Positions 14,339 to 25,071 of a DNA stretch of 64,000 nucleotides are shown here, one piece after another. The notes below the pieces were generated by a model. It saw only the letters and a list, made by a program, of their open reading frames with translations, had not been told where the DNA came from and did no database searches. Numbering within the stretch: position 1 is the stretch's first letter; each line of letters starts with the position of its first letter. The translations under genes and the position numbers were made by a program. Origin of the DNA: Ianthella basta (taxonomy: Eukaryota > Porifera > Demospongiae > Verongiida > Ianthellidae); NCBI GenBank assembly GCA_964019415.1, contig OZ025879.1:7722127-7786126 (forward strand), written 5' to 3'.

Positions 14339-17300
14339 ATGGACGCCGGAGGCACCGCTAGAAGGCGTACGGGGCAGAGGAAGGTACTGTTGATCCGTGA
14401 GCTGTCGCAGGGAACGGGCATCATTGCTGTTAGCTTGGTTCGTCTAGGGCGTCAGCCGGGAGGGAGCTAGTTCCAAGAAAACCGCTGAGCGAGAGAAGGG
14501 AGCTGGCGACGCCACTGTCGGACCACCCGCGCAACCAGTGGGCGCTGGAGAAGTGAATGAAGTGGACGGGGTGTCGGGAGGGAGAGAGCCAAGTAGCCGT
14601 GGCTTCTGGCGTCAGCTGCGCCTATCTTCGTCATCCTCGTCGCGTGCCAAAGACGCGCCGATTTTGCGGGAAGTGGACGTGGCTCTCTGGGGACTGGTTG
14701 CCCTGGCCGCAGCCACGCGACTGTGGAACATTGGGCAGCCCAACTTCACCGTGTGAGTGGCGGTAGCACGTGCGCTCATGTTTGCTTGCTGGCAGGCTAT
14801 GTCGTTGACGGCCCAACAGGTTTGATGAAGTGCACTTTGGCAAGTTCTCCAGCCTGTACTTGCAAGGGAGACACTTCTTTGACGTGCACCCTCCGCTGGG
14901 CAAGCTGCTCTTTGCTGCTGTTGGTGAGTGGGCTGACCTGGGGGGGCGTGTCCAGAATGCAGGGGACATGTTTCTTCTACATGCCATCAGGTTACCTCTG
15001 CGGGTACCGCGGAGAGTTCCTCTTTGACAAGATCAACATGGAGTACCCCCCTGCTGTGCCGTATGTGGCTCTGCGCTCCGTGTCGGCAGCCGCGGGTGTT
15101 GCCTTGGTGCCCTGTGTGTTCCAGGTGAGGAGAGCTGCACCGACAGACACTGCTGGCTTCGGGCTAGCTCACACTGCACCTCTCCCTGCAGATCATGAGA
15201 GAGCTTGGCTTCTCCTACCTCATCAGTTACCTGGCTGCATTCTTTGTAGTGTTCGGTGAGTGGTGGTTGCTATGCCAATTCTGCTGGGTGCCCCCCCCCT
15301 GACCCCCATCCCCCCCTCCCCCCCCCCCCCCCCCCCCAGACAATGCCCTGGTCATCCAGAGCCGTGTCATCATGCTGGACTCAATGGCCATCCTCTTTAC
15401 CTTCCTCACCATCCTATTCTACCTTAAGTTCTGCAACTGTTCAAGGTACGCCACCGGACTGCTGGACATAGCTGTCTGCTCTGCACACCATCCCCTCCCC
15501 CCCCCCCCCCCCCAGGGTGTGGTCACTGCGCTGGTTCCTGTACCTCATGCTGTGTGCAGGCTCACTGGGATCACTGCTGGGGTGAGCTGGTGCTGGCTGG
15601 GGTGAGCTGGTGCTGGCCGGGGTGAGCTGGTGCTGGCTGGGGTGAGCTGGCGCTGGCCGGGGTGAGCTGGCGCTGGCCGGGGTGAGCTGGTGCTGGCTGG
15701 AGTGAGCTGGTGCTGCCTGGGGTGAGCTGGTGCTGGCAGGGGTGAGCTGGTGCTGGCCGGGGTGAGCTGGTGCTGGCTGGTGCGAGCTGGTGCTGGCTGG
15801 GGTGAGCTGGTGCTGGCTGGTGTGAGCTGGTGCTGCCTGGGGTGAGCTGGTGCTGGCTGGGGTGAGCTGGTGCTGGCCGGGGTGAGCTGGTGCTGGCTGG
15901 AGTGAGCTGGTGCTGGCTGGGGTGAGCTGGCGCTGGCCGGGGTGAGCTGGCGCTGGCCGGGGTGAGCTGGCGCTGGCCGGGGTGAGCTGGCGCTGGCCGG
16001 GGTGAGCTGGCGCTGGCCGGAGTGAGCTGGCGCTGGCCGGAGTGAGCTAGTGCTGCCTGGGGTGAGCTGGTGCTGGCTGGGGTGAGCTGGTGCTGGCCGG
16101 GGTGAGCTGGCGCTGGCTGGAGTGAGCTGGTGCTGGCTGGGGTGAGCTGGTGCTGGCTGGGGTGAGCTGGTGCTGGCTGGGGTGAGCTGGTGCTGGCTGG
16201 GATGAGCTGGTGCTGCCTGGGGTGAGCTGGTGCTGGCAGGGGTGAGCTGGTGCTGGCTGGGGTGAGCTGGTGCTGGCCGGGGTGAGCTGGCGCTGGCTGG
16301 GGTGAGCTGGTGCTGGCTGGAGTGAGCTGGTGCTGCCAGGGGTGAGCTGGTGCTGGCTGGGGTGAGCTGGTGCTGGCTGGGGTGAGCTGGTGCTGGCTGG
16401 GGTGAGCTGGTGCTGGCAGGGGTGAGCTGGTGCTGGCAGGGGTGAGCTGGTGCTGGCTGGGGTGAGCTGGTGCTGGCTGGGGTGAGCTGGTGCTGGCTGG
16501 GGTGAGCTGGTGCTGGCAGGGGTGAGCTGGTGCTGGCTGGAGTGAGCTGGTGCTGGCTGGGGTGAGCTGGTGCTGGCTGGGGTGAGCTGGTGCTGGCTGG
16601 GGTGAGCTGGTGCTGGCTGGGGTGAGCTGGTGCTGGCTGGGGTGAGCTGGTGCTGGCTGGGGTGAGCTGGTGCTGGCTGGGGTGAGCTGGTGCTGGCAGG
16701 GGTGAGCTGGTGCTGGCTGGGGTGAGCTGGTGCTGGCTGGGGTGAGCTGGTGCTGGCTGGAGTGAGCTGGTGCTGGCTGGGGTGAGCTGGTGCTGGCTGG
16801 AGTGAGCTGGTGCTGGCTGGGGTGAGCTGGTGCTGGCTGGGGGCCACACAATCCCCTACTCAACTCTGCCCTCTCTTCTCACCTTGGCAGTATCAAATAC
16901 ACTGGTATCCTTGGCATGGTGTTCCTGGGGGGGCTGGTCCTGGTGGACCTGTACCAGCTGGTGGCAGACAGGTCTGTGCTGCTGGGCGAGTACCTCGGCC
17001 ACTTCCTCCTGCGGGGCTCGGTCCTGGTGGGGCTGCCCCTACTCATCAACGTTGCCCTATTCTATGTGCACTTTGCTCTGATGACCCAAGCTGGCATCCA
17101 CGACGGCTGGCTGCCACAGACCATGAAGGCACAGCTCGAGGTATGCAGTGGGGGCTGGCCATGGCATGTAGTCGCTGCATCAAGTGTCTGCCTGGCACTC
17201 ACAGGGCACACAGCTGAAGCTTGCTCACGATCCAAACTCCACCAGTGAGTCGCTGCGTGTGTGTCTCCCCTGCTGTTTGACGTGCCCCTACCTGTGCTGT

Positions 17301-20300
17301 GCCTCTCTCCACTGCTGTTTGACGTGCCCCTACCTGTGCTGTGCCTCTCTCCCCTGCTGTTTGACGTGCCCCTACCTGTGCTGTGCCTCTCTCCCCTGCT
17401 GTTTGACGTGCCCCTACCTGTGTGTTGTGCCTCTCTCCCCTGCTGTTTGACGTGCCCCTACCTGTGCTGTGCCTCTCTCCCCTGCTGTTTGACGTGCCCC
17501 TACCTGTGTGCTGTGCCTCTCTCCCCTGCTGTTTGACGTGCCCCTACCTGTGTGCTGTGCCTCTCTCCCCTGCTGTTTGACGTGCCCCTACCTGTGCTGT
17601 GCCTCTCTCCACTGCTGTTTGACGTGCCCCTACCTGTGCTGTGCATCTCCCCCCTGCTGTTTGACGTGCCCCTACCTGTGTGTTGTGCCTCTCTCCCCTG
17701 CTGTTTGACGTGCCCCTACCTGTGTGCTGTGCCTCTCTCCCCTGCTGTTTGATGTGCCCCTACCTGTGCTGTGCCTCTCTCCCCTGCTGTTTGACGTGCC
17801 CCTACCTGTGTTGTGCCTCTCTCCCCTGCTGTTTGACGTGCCCCTACCTGTGTGTTGTGCCTCTCTCCCCTGCTGTTTGACGTGCCCCTACCTGTGTGTT
17901 GTGCCTCTCTCCCCTGCTGTTTGACGTGCCCCTACCTGTGCTGTGCCTCTCTCCACTGCTGTTTGACGTGCCCCTACCTGTGCTGTGCCTCTCTCCCCTG
18001 CTGTTTGACGTGCCCCTACCTGTGCTGTGCATCTCTCCCCTGCTGTTTGACGTGCCCCTACCTGTGTGCTGTGCCTCTCTCCCCTGCTGTTTGATGTGCC
18101 CCTACCTGTGCTGTGCCTCTCTCCCCTGCTGTTTGACGTGCCCCTACCTGTGTTGTGCCTCTCTCTCTCCTGCTGTTTGACGTGCCCCTACCTGTGTTGT
18201 GCCTCTCTCCCCTGCTGTTTGACGTGCCCCTACCTGTGTGTTGTGCCTCTCTCCCCTGCTGTTTGACGTGCCCCTACCTGTGTGTTGTGCCTCTCTCCCC
18301 TGCTGTTTGACGTGCCCCTACCTGTGTGTTGTGCCTCTCTCCCCTGCTGTTTGACGTGCCCCTACCTGTGTGTTGTGCCTCTCTCCCCTGCTGTTTGACG
18401 TGCCCCTACCTGTGTGTTGTGCCTCTCTCCCCTGCTGTTTGATGTGCCCCTACCTGTGTGTTGTGCCTCTCTCCCCTGCTGTTTGACGTGCCCCTACCTG
18501 CGTGCTGTGCCTCTCTCCCTGCAGTGTTGCGCTACGGCTCCAAGTTTGCGCTGCGCCATGCTGGCAGCAACTGCTGGCTGCACTCTCACGATGCTGTCTA
18601 CCCCCTCAAGTATGAAGACGGCCGCGGTTCCAGCCACCAGCAGCACGTCACTTGCTATGAGTTCAGAGACACAAACAACCTCTGGGTGATTCGCCGGCCG
18701 GGCAGGTGGGCTGCCTTGAGAGCACTCTGCAACAACAGGAGTGCGGAGACAACTGCACTCCCTGCATACATACATGTGTTTGTGTGTGCATGTGACAGTG
18801 TGTATGTGTGTGTGTGTGCAGTCCTGATGATCCGTCGGTCCCATCTGACCACCGCCCTGTTCGCCATGGCGATGTGGTGGAGCTGGTGCATGCTGCAACC
18901 CGGAAGCTGCTCAACAGCCACGACGTAGCCGCCCCACTCAACCCACAGTTCCAGGAGATTGCTGGCTACATCAACTACTCTGCCAAGTTTGTGCCACATC
19001 TCCAGTGGACACTTGTGAGTGTGGCATTGAGGATGTAGCATGTTGGAGCAACTGGCTCAACTTAACCTCCCCTCCCCTCCCCTCCCCTCCCCCTTCTCCC
19101 TCCCCTATGTAGGAGGTGCAACACGACGCTGGACGCTACCCCATTTACTGGCAACCTGGCAAAGTTCAGGTCACCATGAAGCACAAGGACTCAGGTCAAC
19201 TGCTAACGGTGTGTGGGCGGGGGGAGGAGGGGCTATGCACACTGTGGTGGGTGTGTGGGTGGGGGGGAGGAGGGGCTATGCACACTGTGGTGGGGGGTGT
19301 CACTCAGTGCTGTGCCATTGTCTGCAGACCACAGGCAAGAGGCTGCCTGAGTGGGGCTTCAAGCAGCTTGAGGCTGTTACCAGCAAGTCAGCTGATGTCC
19401 TCAGCAGCTTGTGGTACTTGGAGGAGCTCGAGGTGGTCGGTGCAGAGCCCTCCGAGCAGAGCTCAGTGCCAGCCGGGGGAAGGGATGGCAATGGGGGCAG
19501 CGCACAGGGTGAGGAGTCCAGTGAGGGAGGGAGCGATGGAGTGGGAGTGGTCAAGGAGGGTGATGAGGATAAGACTGAGGGAGAGCCACCAACTGTCAGT
19601 GGTGGGGACGCTAGTGAAGACGCAGTGGAGCTTGATGGTAAGGGTCTTCTCGCTCCTGTGTTGCTGTGCTCAAGTGGAGTCCCCTCTCAATATACAGACG
19701 AGGGTCCTCTGAAGCCACCACTGCCCTCTGACAGCCAGAGTGAGGAGGGGACTGTCCCTAGTATGTCTTTTTGGCACCGCTATGTGATGGTCCAAGGCCA
19801 GATGTTTGGAGCTCATGGCAGCATGAGTGAGCACAGCTACGGCTCGCGGCCCCAGCAGTGGATATTTCTCCAGAGGACACTGCCGTACTGGTTGGACTCT
19901 GCCACTAACGTGAGCTGCTAGCCTATGAGTGAGGTGAGGCACTGTGACACGCCCCCCCCCCCCCCCCCCACCCACCCTGCAGTCCCAGGTGACCCTGATT
20001 GGCAACCCCATCCTATGGTACGAGGCTCTGGCTGCCTGCCTGCTCCTGCCCCTCCTCCTGCTGGTCCTCCTCCTGAGGCGGCGTAGACGCCACTATGACA
20101 TACCCGAGGGTCAGCCTTACACGCAGCACACACCGGCTGGTGCGTGCCTCACTCACGCATGTCTTTGTCTGCAGGCGAGTTCTTCCAGCTGTCCTTTGCG
20201 GGCCCCCTCTTGCTCACTGGCTGGGCTGTGCACACCTTGCCGTACTTCACCATTTCCCGCGTCCTCTTCCTTCACCACTACCTGCCGGCCCTGCCCTTCA

Positions 20301-20615
20301 AGTACATGGTGCTGGCTGCACTCATTGAGTACACACTCAACTTCCTCCACAGGTACACACTCATGTGCGTGCACACTCCACCACACACTGCCAACGCCTG
20401 CTAACCCTAACCCTGCCCACTTCTCCTCCTCTCCCAGGCTGCCCATTCTAAAGCGCTACTCCGGGCCTTGCCTCCTTGGTGCTGTCATCCTATCTGTGCT
20501 GGGTGGATTTGTTCTTTTCGCACCCTTTGTCTACGCCACGCCTCTCACAGAAGAAGTCATTATGCAACGTCACTGGGTGAAGTCGTGGGACTTTTTATTC
20601 CACAAGGCAGGATAG
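14339..20615 (+). CDS. POMT1: Protein O-mannosyltransferase 1
   Basis: Sixteen exons, exactly 873 codons: 14339-14383, 14478-14752, 14820-14923, 14991-15124, 15192-15255, 15340-15445, 15516-15581, 16891-17140, 17205-17244, 18525-18705, 18822-19014, 19113-19208, 19328-19909, 19983-20109, 20175-20352, 20438-20615. The start in exons 1-2 is the least certain part. The PMT domain has VFDEVHFGKF (the DE pair is catalytic in the family), HPPLGKLL and GYLCGYRGEF. Luminal MIR domains follow, with CWLHSHDAVYP, YEDGRGSSHQQHVTCYEF and RPVRHGDVVELVH, which match POMT1 rather than POMT2. The C-terminal membrane bundle ends KSWDFLFHKAG. POMT1 acts with POMT2 in the ER, transferring mannose from dolichol-phosphate-mannose to Ser/Thr, as on dystroglycan. 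Odd features: about 110 extra acidic/Gly/Ser residues in exon 13, and large minisatellites in introns 7 and 9. Confidence 0.94.
15582..16845. repeat. 20-bp minisatellite, about 63 units, POMT1 intron 7
   Basis: Units read GGTGAGCTGGTGCTGGCTGG with few variants. The first unit is the real splice donor of the exon ending at 15581, so every unit repeats a GG|GTGAGC donor motif. The array fills nearly the whole intron up to 45 bp before the acceptor at 16889-16890. It creates Gln/Pro/Ser false frames on the minus strand. Confidence 0.97.
17262..18515. repeat. 42-44-bp minisatellite, about 28 units, POMT1 intron 9
   Basis: Units run GTGCCTCTCTCCCCTGCTG followed by TTTGACGTGCCCCTACCTGT, with or without an extra GT. 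The true acceptor (18507-18524) is a copy of the same pyrimidine tract ending CCTGCAG, so the array looks amplified from the 3' splice-site region. The units themselves lack AG. Confidence 0.95.
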
Positions 20616-20776
20616 CCAATATTGATCACGTGACATGTAATTGACAAAATGGCCGAGTCAGTGCGACAACGATGACTTTGCCGGTACTATCACAGCTTGA
20701 CTGGTCACCGCCATAGATCCTTCATGTTGCGGCACAGCATAGCGAGTTAATAATCTAAGGGTACACTGACTAGGAG

Positions 20777-22529
20777 ATGGATGTTTCGCAGTTTGAGGCT
20801 ATTAGCAACCAGAGCGCTGCGGTGCCCGGACCCGAAGTCAGTCCAGCCTTGGAACAGAATTGCGACGGGAGTCTATGGCCGAGTGTCTGCGTAGCTGCCA
20901 ATATCCTCGGCCTCGTCAGTACGGGGCTGTGGTTCATCGTGCTAGTGCCGCAAGTAGCCAAGAACTTCTGGCGGCGGTCTGTGGCTGGCCTCAGCTTCCT
21001 GTGGGCCCTGGCCAACTTCACTGCCTCACTCGTGAACCTGTTCTTCGCCTTCTCCATTCAACTACCTCTGTACTCCAAGGTCAGCGCGGTCTACATGCCT
21101 GTGCTGGAGCTCACCATCTTGCTACAGTTCCTGCTCTTCCACAAGCTCTTGCTACGTCGGAAGCTGCTGTTTCTAATCGCCTGTCTGCTGCTCTGGGGCA
21201 CAATTGTGGAGCTGGAGCTGTGGCTTCCCTACCAAGCAGACAACCTGGAGTGGATCGCCATTGTCCTGTGGTCTGTGGAGACCTTTCCGCAGGTTGTGCT
21301 GAATGCCCAGCTGCAGAACACCCGAGGGCAGAGCACACTCTCGGTGTTGATCACCATTTGCGGGAAGACCACTGACTTCTTGTCCACCTATGCTCTGAGT
21401 ATGCCTCTGAAGTATGTGATCATGCAGTACTTCTCCAGCTCCATGGGTTTCGCCAACGGCTGGCAGGTCAGTCCACTGCACTGGGGGATTGCCCTTCACC
21501 ACACCACACATGGCTACAAGCACACCACATATGGCTACAAGCACACCACACATTGCTACAAGCACACCACGTATGGCTACAAGCACACCACATATGGCTA
21601 CAAGCACACCACGTATGGTTACAAGCACACCACGTGTGGTTACAAGCACACCACATATGGTTACAAGCACACCACACATGGCTACAAGCACACCACGTAT
21701 GGTTACAAGCACACCACGTATGGTTACAAGCACACCACATATGGTTACAAGCACACCACACATGGCTACAAGCACACCACGTATGGTTACAAGCACACCA
21801 CATATGGCTACAAGCACACCACATATGGCTACAAGCACACCACATATGGTTACAAGAACACCACATATGGTTACAAGAACACCACATAGTTACAAGCACA
21901 TAACTAACCCCCTGAATGGTATTTTGAGGAGTTGCTGTTTTGTGCCATGGTATACCTCCCTGTGTGCACAGCTGTTCTGGTATGGAAGACAAGTGTGGTT
22001 GGAGGAAGGATGCTGCACGTGTGATGGCCCCTGTAAGCGTCCCTGTGGTCAAGGGGCTCCGTCAGCAGCTGTCAACAAAGTGAATGAGGCCAGTGACCTG
22101 ATGTGGGCGGTGGATGGAGGTCGAGAGCACGAAAAGAGCGGTGTGCAGGCATTGAGCAGAGAAGGGGGAGGCAGCTTGGATCCCTGCGTATCAGAGGAGA
22201 GCAGGCAGCCACTGCTGAATGGCCTGCACAGTCCCCAAGGGCCAGGCGCACTTCCCCGGGTGGCTGTGTGCAGGAGGGTGGCCATCACTGCTGCATGCAT
22301 TGTTGGCCTTGCGTACTGTGCTGTTGGTCTTTGTGTGTTTGCAGTGGGGCTGTGGTGGCGGTCCGGGTCGCTCTGGTCGCTGCTAGCACCTGCGCTCTGT
22401 GTTGCAGTCCTGCTGGCTGCCTTTCTCGCTCGGCACTGCAAGAAAAGAGGATGGTACCGCACTAGCACTCACTGCAGCTGGTGGGACATGTGTAAGGCAC
22501 GTGTTCAAACGGCACTTGATAGTTTGTAG
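20777..22529 (+). CDS. PQ-loop repeat multi-pass membrane protein
   Basis: Two exons (20777-21466 and 21972-22529) encode 415 aa. The first exon carries two PQ-loop units, VLVPQVAKNFWRRSVAGLS (near residue 53) and VETFPQVVLNAQLQNTRGQS (near residue 175), each starting a helix pair, with hydrophobic helices around them. This is the layout of the cystinosin/SLC66/MtN3 clan, whose known members carry amino acids, cystine, sugars or lipids across lysosomal or other internal membranes. Exon 2 adds the end of the last core helix (LFWYGRQVW), a cysteine-rich loop (CCTCDGPCKRPCG), a hydrophilic stretch and two further hydrophobic segments (about residues 320-345 and 355-375), which is unusual for the family. 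Substrate and orthologue not identified. The gene starts 161 bp after the POMT1 stop, on the same strand. Confidence 0.75.
21490..21890. repeat. 21-bp minisatellite in the PQ-loop gene intron
   Basis: About 19 units of CACACCACATATGGCTACAA plus G, varying between ATATG, GTATG and CATTG. The array starts about 25 bp after the donor at 21467. Since 21 is a multiple of three, all frames stay open and a false 370-residue extension of the gene appears. Confidence 0.95.
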
Positions 22530-22767
22530 GCAATGTATATGGCTATATATACTGTCCCTAGCATGCGCTGATCCTAGTACTCTAAAACATCTTAGCTCTA
22601 TGTGGTGTGCCCTTTTTGGTGTGTAGGCACATGCTTTTTTGTCCATGTTCCCAACTCTTTCCTTTTTTCTCCCTCTGTCGAACTATCCCTTGTAGCAGCT
22701 ATTCTTGTGTTCTAGTGCTGCGTTGGGCCTTTTGTCCTAGCACCATTTGGTGCGGTGCACTCTAATA

Positions 22768-22793
22768 ATGATTGATTGATTGATTGATTGATT
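22768..22793 (+). repeat. (TGAT)n tail
   Basis: Five to six TGAT units. The same tetranucleotide tail type, in the opposite orientation, ends the LINE copy at 25994, so this may mark another truncated insertion. Confidence 0.7.
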
Positions 22794-23006
22794 GGTATAG
22801 CTGTGTGTGCTGCATCAGTGCGTTGTCTAAGTGCCCTCTGGGTGTAATCGAGATGGTCTAGCTGGCCAGACTAGCTATCATTGTGTTGGACTCTGTTGCT
22901 TTGTCTTTGTCACAATCTTTGCCAGAACACAAGAAGTGGGCATACTATCTGCTGATGCAATGGCTTCGATGATCAACCAAGGTTGTCCGGAAGCCTGATG
23001 TGTGCC

Positions 23007-23054
23007 TAGTCTCGCGCGGCAGCCCCTATTATAAGGGAAATAGGGGCAGACTAT
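23007..23054. mobile_element. Short foldback element near the XK-related start
   Basis: AGTCT at the left and AGACT at the right enclose AGCCCCTATT and AATAGGGGC, which pair around a small AT loop. The left end, CTAGTCTCGCG, is identical to the left end of the hairpin element at 25519, suggesting one foldback family. It lies about 55 bp before the start codon at 23110. Confidence 0.5.
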
Positions 23055-23109
23055 TGTGTGCCCACCCCGCCCCGGCTGATCATGTGACGGGGCCCTAGCC
23101 TATAAGGGG

Positions 23110-25071
23110 ATGGCGTGTGGAGACGGAGCGGGGCCGACCTTGGGACGTGCCGGTGGCCCGATGGAAGGAACGCAAACCCGACTAGGCTGCCACTACAGTA
23201 TATTCGGCAGGCCCATTCCTGCCATGTTGCTCCCCTACGAGTTTCCGATGTATCGACAGCTGTTCTTGTTGGGTGCCGTCCTCTGGTACTTCGTGGACGT
23301 TGGTCTGGACCTGTTCGTAGCGGGGACATACCTGGAGGCATACCTGAGCGGCAGAGACGCTCACGCGCTGGCCTATTTTATCGCCACCGTGGTCTTCCTG
23401 GCCGTGCCGAGTGCACTAGTTCAGCTACTATCTTGGCTGCTGTACTTCTGGTCCTACCACTTGTGTGGTAACCAAGGGCCAGCCCGCGTCTTTCAGAGAT
23501 TTTGCCACGCCCCTCACCAGTCTGGAGACTCCGTGGCATGTGTGGCTTTAGCATGCTGTGATCCAGGCACCTGTGATGCAGACAAACTCATTGTCGCGGC
23601 TCCCGGCCGAGCTCGCCCAATACACCTTCCCTTGCGTCCAGTTGATACACCAGCAGGCACTACTCATGAGCGGGGCCCTTCTCCAGTCACACATCCATCA
23701 GGGGCGGGTAACCAGACTGGGACAGAGCAGGGCAGCTGCCACTCCCACCCCCGGCTCTCTCCCCATGTAGTGTATGCATCAGCGAACAAGAGCACTATTT
23801 CTGAGCAAATTGAGGGTCAGGGAGATGGGCAGGATGTCACTGTACATGACCGTCCACCTCACTTGCCCAGCCCTTCGGTGCAACTCGATGTAAAGAGAGG
23901 GCTTGCTCGTTATCTTCCGCATTACTCCCAAATGTTGAGTGAGACACACTCCGGGCCTGGTGTGCTGGAAAGTACTGACGGAGGAACTAGTTTCTACCCC
24001 CTGGACTGCCTTAGTAGGAGGGGATTTGTGACTGTGACGATGCTACATATCCTGCAGCTGGCCTTCCCTGTGAGAGCTGTACGCCTTTTGTGGTTCTGCA
24101 CAAGTGATCCCTTCTCCTACTTTCGATATAGGGATATCTCCTTCCTTCGATTAATGGAAGCGTTTTTGGAATCTGGGCCACAGGCCATTCTTCAGCTCTA
24201 CCTGATGCAGGTGCAGGATGAGCCAGTTCTGTTCTATCGTGTCATTACGCCACTTTCCATTCTCAGCTCCTTCGTAGCTCTTGCTCTGGCAGTGGCTGAT
24301 TTTGCAAGTGCTGGAAAGGATATACTAGCGTTCATCCCTATATCACCTCGTCCTGAGCCTAGCCCAGTCACTAGCAAGGACCTGTCGCACAACAGAATGT
24401 CCTGGGCTGTGTATTTCCTAGTCATCATCTGGCATCTGGCTAGCATCTCTGCCCGAGGGTTAGCATTGAGCTTCTTTGCTGCTGAGTACAATGGCTATGT
24501 GTTAGTGATTCTGGCACTGCACTATGTTGTAATGGTGTGCTGGTCCATGTACCACCAGACAGGGCAAGTGTATCAGTTGGCTGCTGGTGACGAGGGGATA
24601 CAAGCACGGATATGTGGTGTGTGTCGGAGATACTTAATTGAGTTCATAGCAGCTGGCTTCAACTTGTTCTTTTACTTCAATATTTATGACAGCGACAATG
24701 CTCCTGACAACAGAGCGCAGCTGCTGAAGCATGTTACAGCCTATCACATTCTGGTATTTGTGGAGAACACAGTGATGACCTTGTTGTGGTTTGCTGTTGT
24801 GGACCTGGGACTGTGGTACTCTTATCCTGGTCTGGCAGCAGTGTTTGTGCTGTATGGTGCGGGTGTAGGGTTCATGGGTTTCTACTACTGCCTCTCTCCC
24901 TCAGAAACTCAAGGGCAAGAAGGCCGTGTCTGGGGTCACTTTAAGTGCCAAGGCCATGTAGGGAGAGAAAATGTGAAAAGAGTTAAGAGATTCACGAGCA
25001 CCCTAAACTGGTTCTTTGACCACCATCAAGTTACTGCCCAACTGCATGTGCAAAGAAGCCAGACCACGTAG
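23110..25071 (+). CDS. XK-related (XKR) family membrane protein, single exon
   Basis: An uninterrupted 653-aa frame. An early hydrophobic pair (FLLGAVLWYFVDVGLDLFVAG and YFIATVVFLAVPSALVQLLS) is followed by a polar insert of about 160 residues (about 125-285). The family core comes next: LQLAFPVRAVRLLW, the signature FLESGPQAILQLY (near residue 355) and several more helices to about residue 600, then a basic tail. XKR proteins are plasma-membrane lipid scramblases or their relatives; vertebrate XKR4, XKR8 and XKR9 and nematode CED-8 expose phosphatidylserine after caspase cleavage. The long insert between helices is unusual. An in-frame ATG at 23161 is an alternative start. Lack of introns beside intron-rich neighbours suggests an old retrocopy or intron loss; the frame is intact. 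Which XKR subgroup it belongs to is not clear. Confidence 0.88.
   Translation: MACGDGAGPTLGRAGGPMEGTQTRLGCHYSIFGRPIPAMLLPYEFPMYRQLFLLGAVLWYFVDVGLDLFVAGTYLEAYLSGRDAHALAYFIATVVFLAVPSALVQLLSWLLYFWSYHLCGNQGPARVFQRFCHAPHQSGDSVACVALACCDPGTCDADKLIVAAPGRARPIHLPLRPVDTPAGTTHERGPSPVTHPSGAGNQTGTEQGSCHSHPRLSPHVVYASANKSTISEQIEGQGDGQDVTVHDRPPHLPSPSVQLDVKRGLARYLPHYSQMLSETHSGPGVLESTDGGTSFYPLDCLSRRGFVTVTMLHILQLAFPVRAVRLLWFCTSDPFSYFRYRDISFLRLMEAFLESGPQAILQLYLMQVQDEPVLFYRVITPLSILSSFVALALAVADFASAGKDILAFIPISPRPEPSPVTSKDLSHNRMSWAVYFLVIIWHLASISARGLALSFFAAEYNGYVLVILALHYVVMVCWSMYHQTGQVYQLAAGDEGIQARICGVCRRYLIEFIAAGFNLFFYFNIYDSDNAPDNRAQLLKHVTAYHILVFVENTVMTLLWFAVVDLGLWYSYPGLAAVFVLYGAGVGFMGFYYCLSPSETQGQEGRVWGHFKCQGHVGRENVKRVKRFTSTLNWFFDHHQVTAQLHVQRSQTT

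Larger units (their letters stand above)
22530..23109. other. Intergenic; possible LINE 3' end and a hairpin element
   Basis: No gene seen. The sequence to 22793 ends in a (TGAT)n run after TGCACTCTAATAA, which resembles a 5'-truncated non-LTR element tail. A foldback repeat lies at 23007-23054. The remainder should be the promoter of the XK-related gene. Confidence 0.5.

Noticed and set aside
15545-16863. Minus-strand frames of 266-434 codons, rich in QHQLTPASTSSP
   Set aside because: All are translations of the 20-bp minisatellite in POMT1 intron 7; three frames are open at once.
17258-18515. Possible CRISPR array (regular 42-44-bp spacing)
   Set aside because: Units are contiguous with no unique spacers, inside an intron of an animal gene.
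20401-20415. Telomere-like CTAACCCTAACCC
   Set aside because: Only two units, inside a POMT1 intron; too short to mean a telomere or an interstitial telomeric array.
21467-21889. Extension of the PQ-loop gene through HTTYGYK repeats
   Set aside because: A donor at 21467 and acceptor at 21970-21971 remove it; a 21-bp repeat keeps any frame open.
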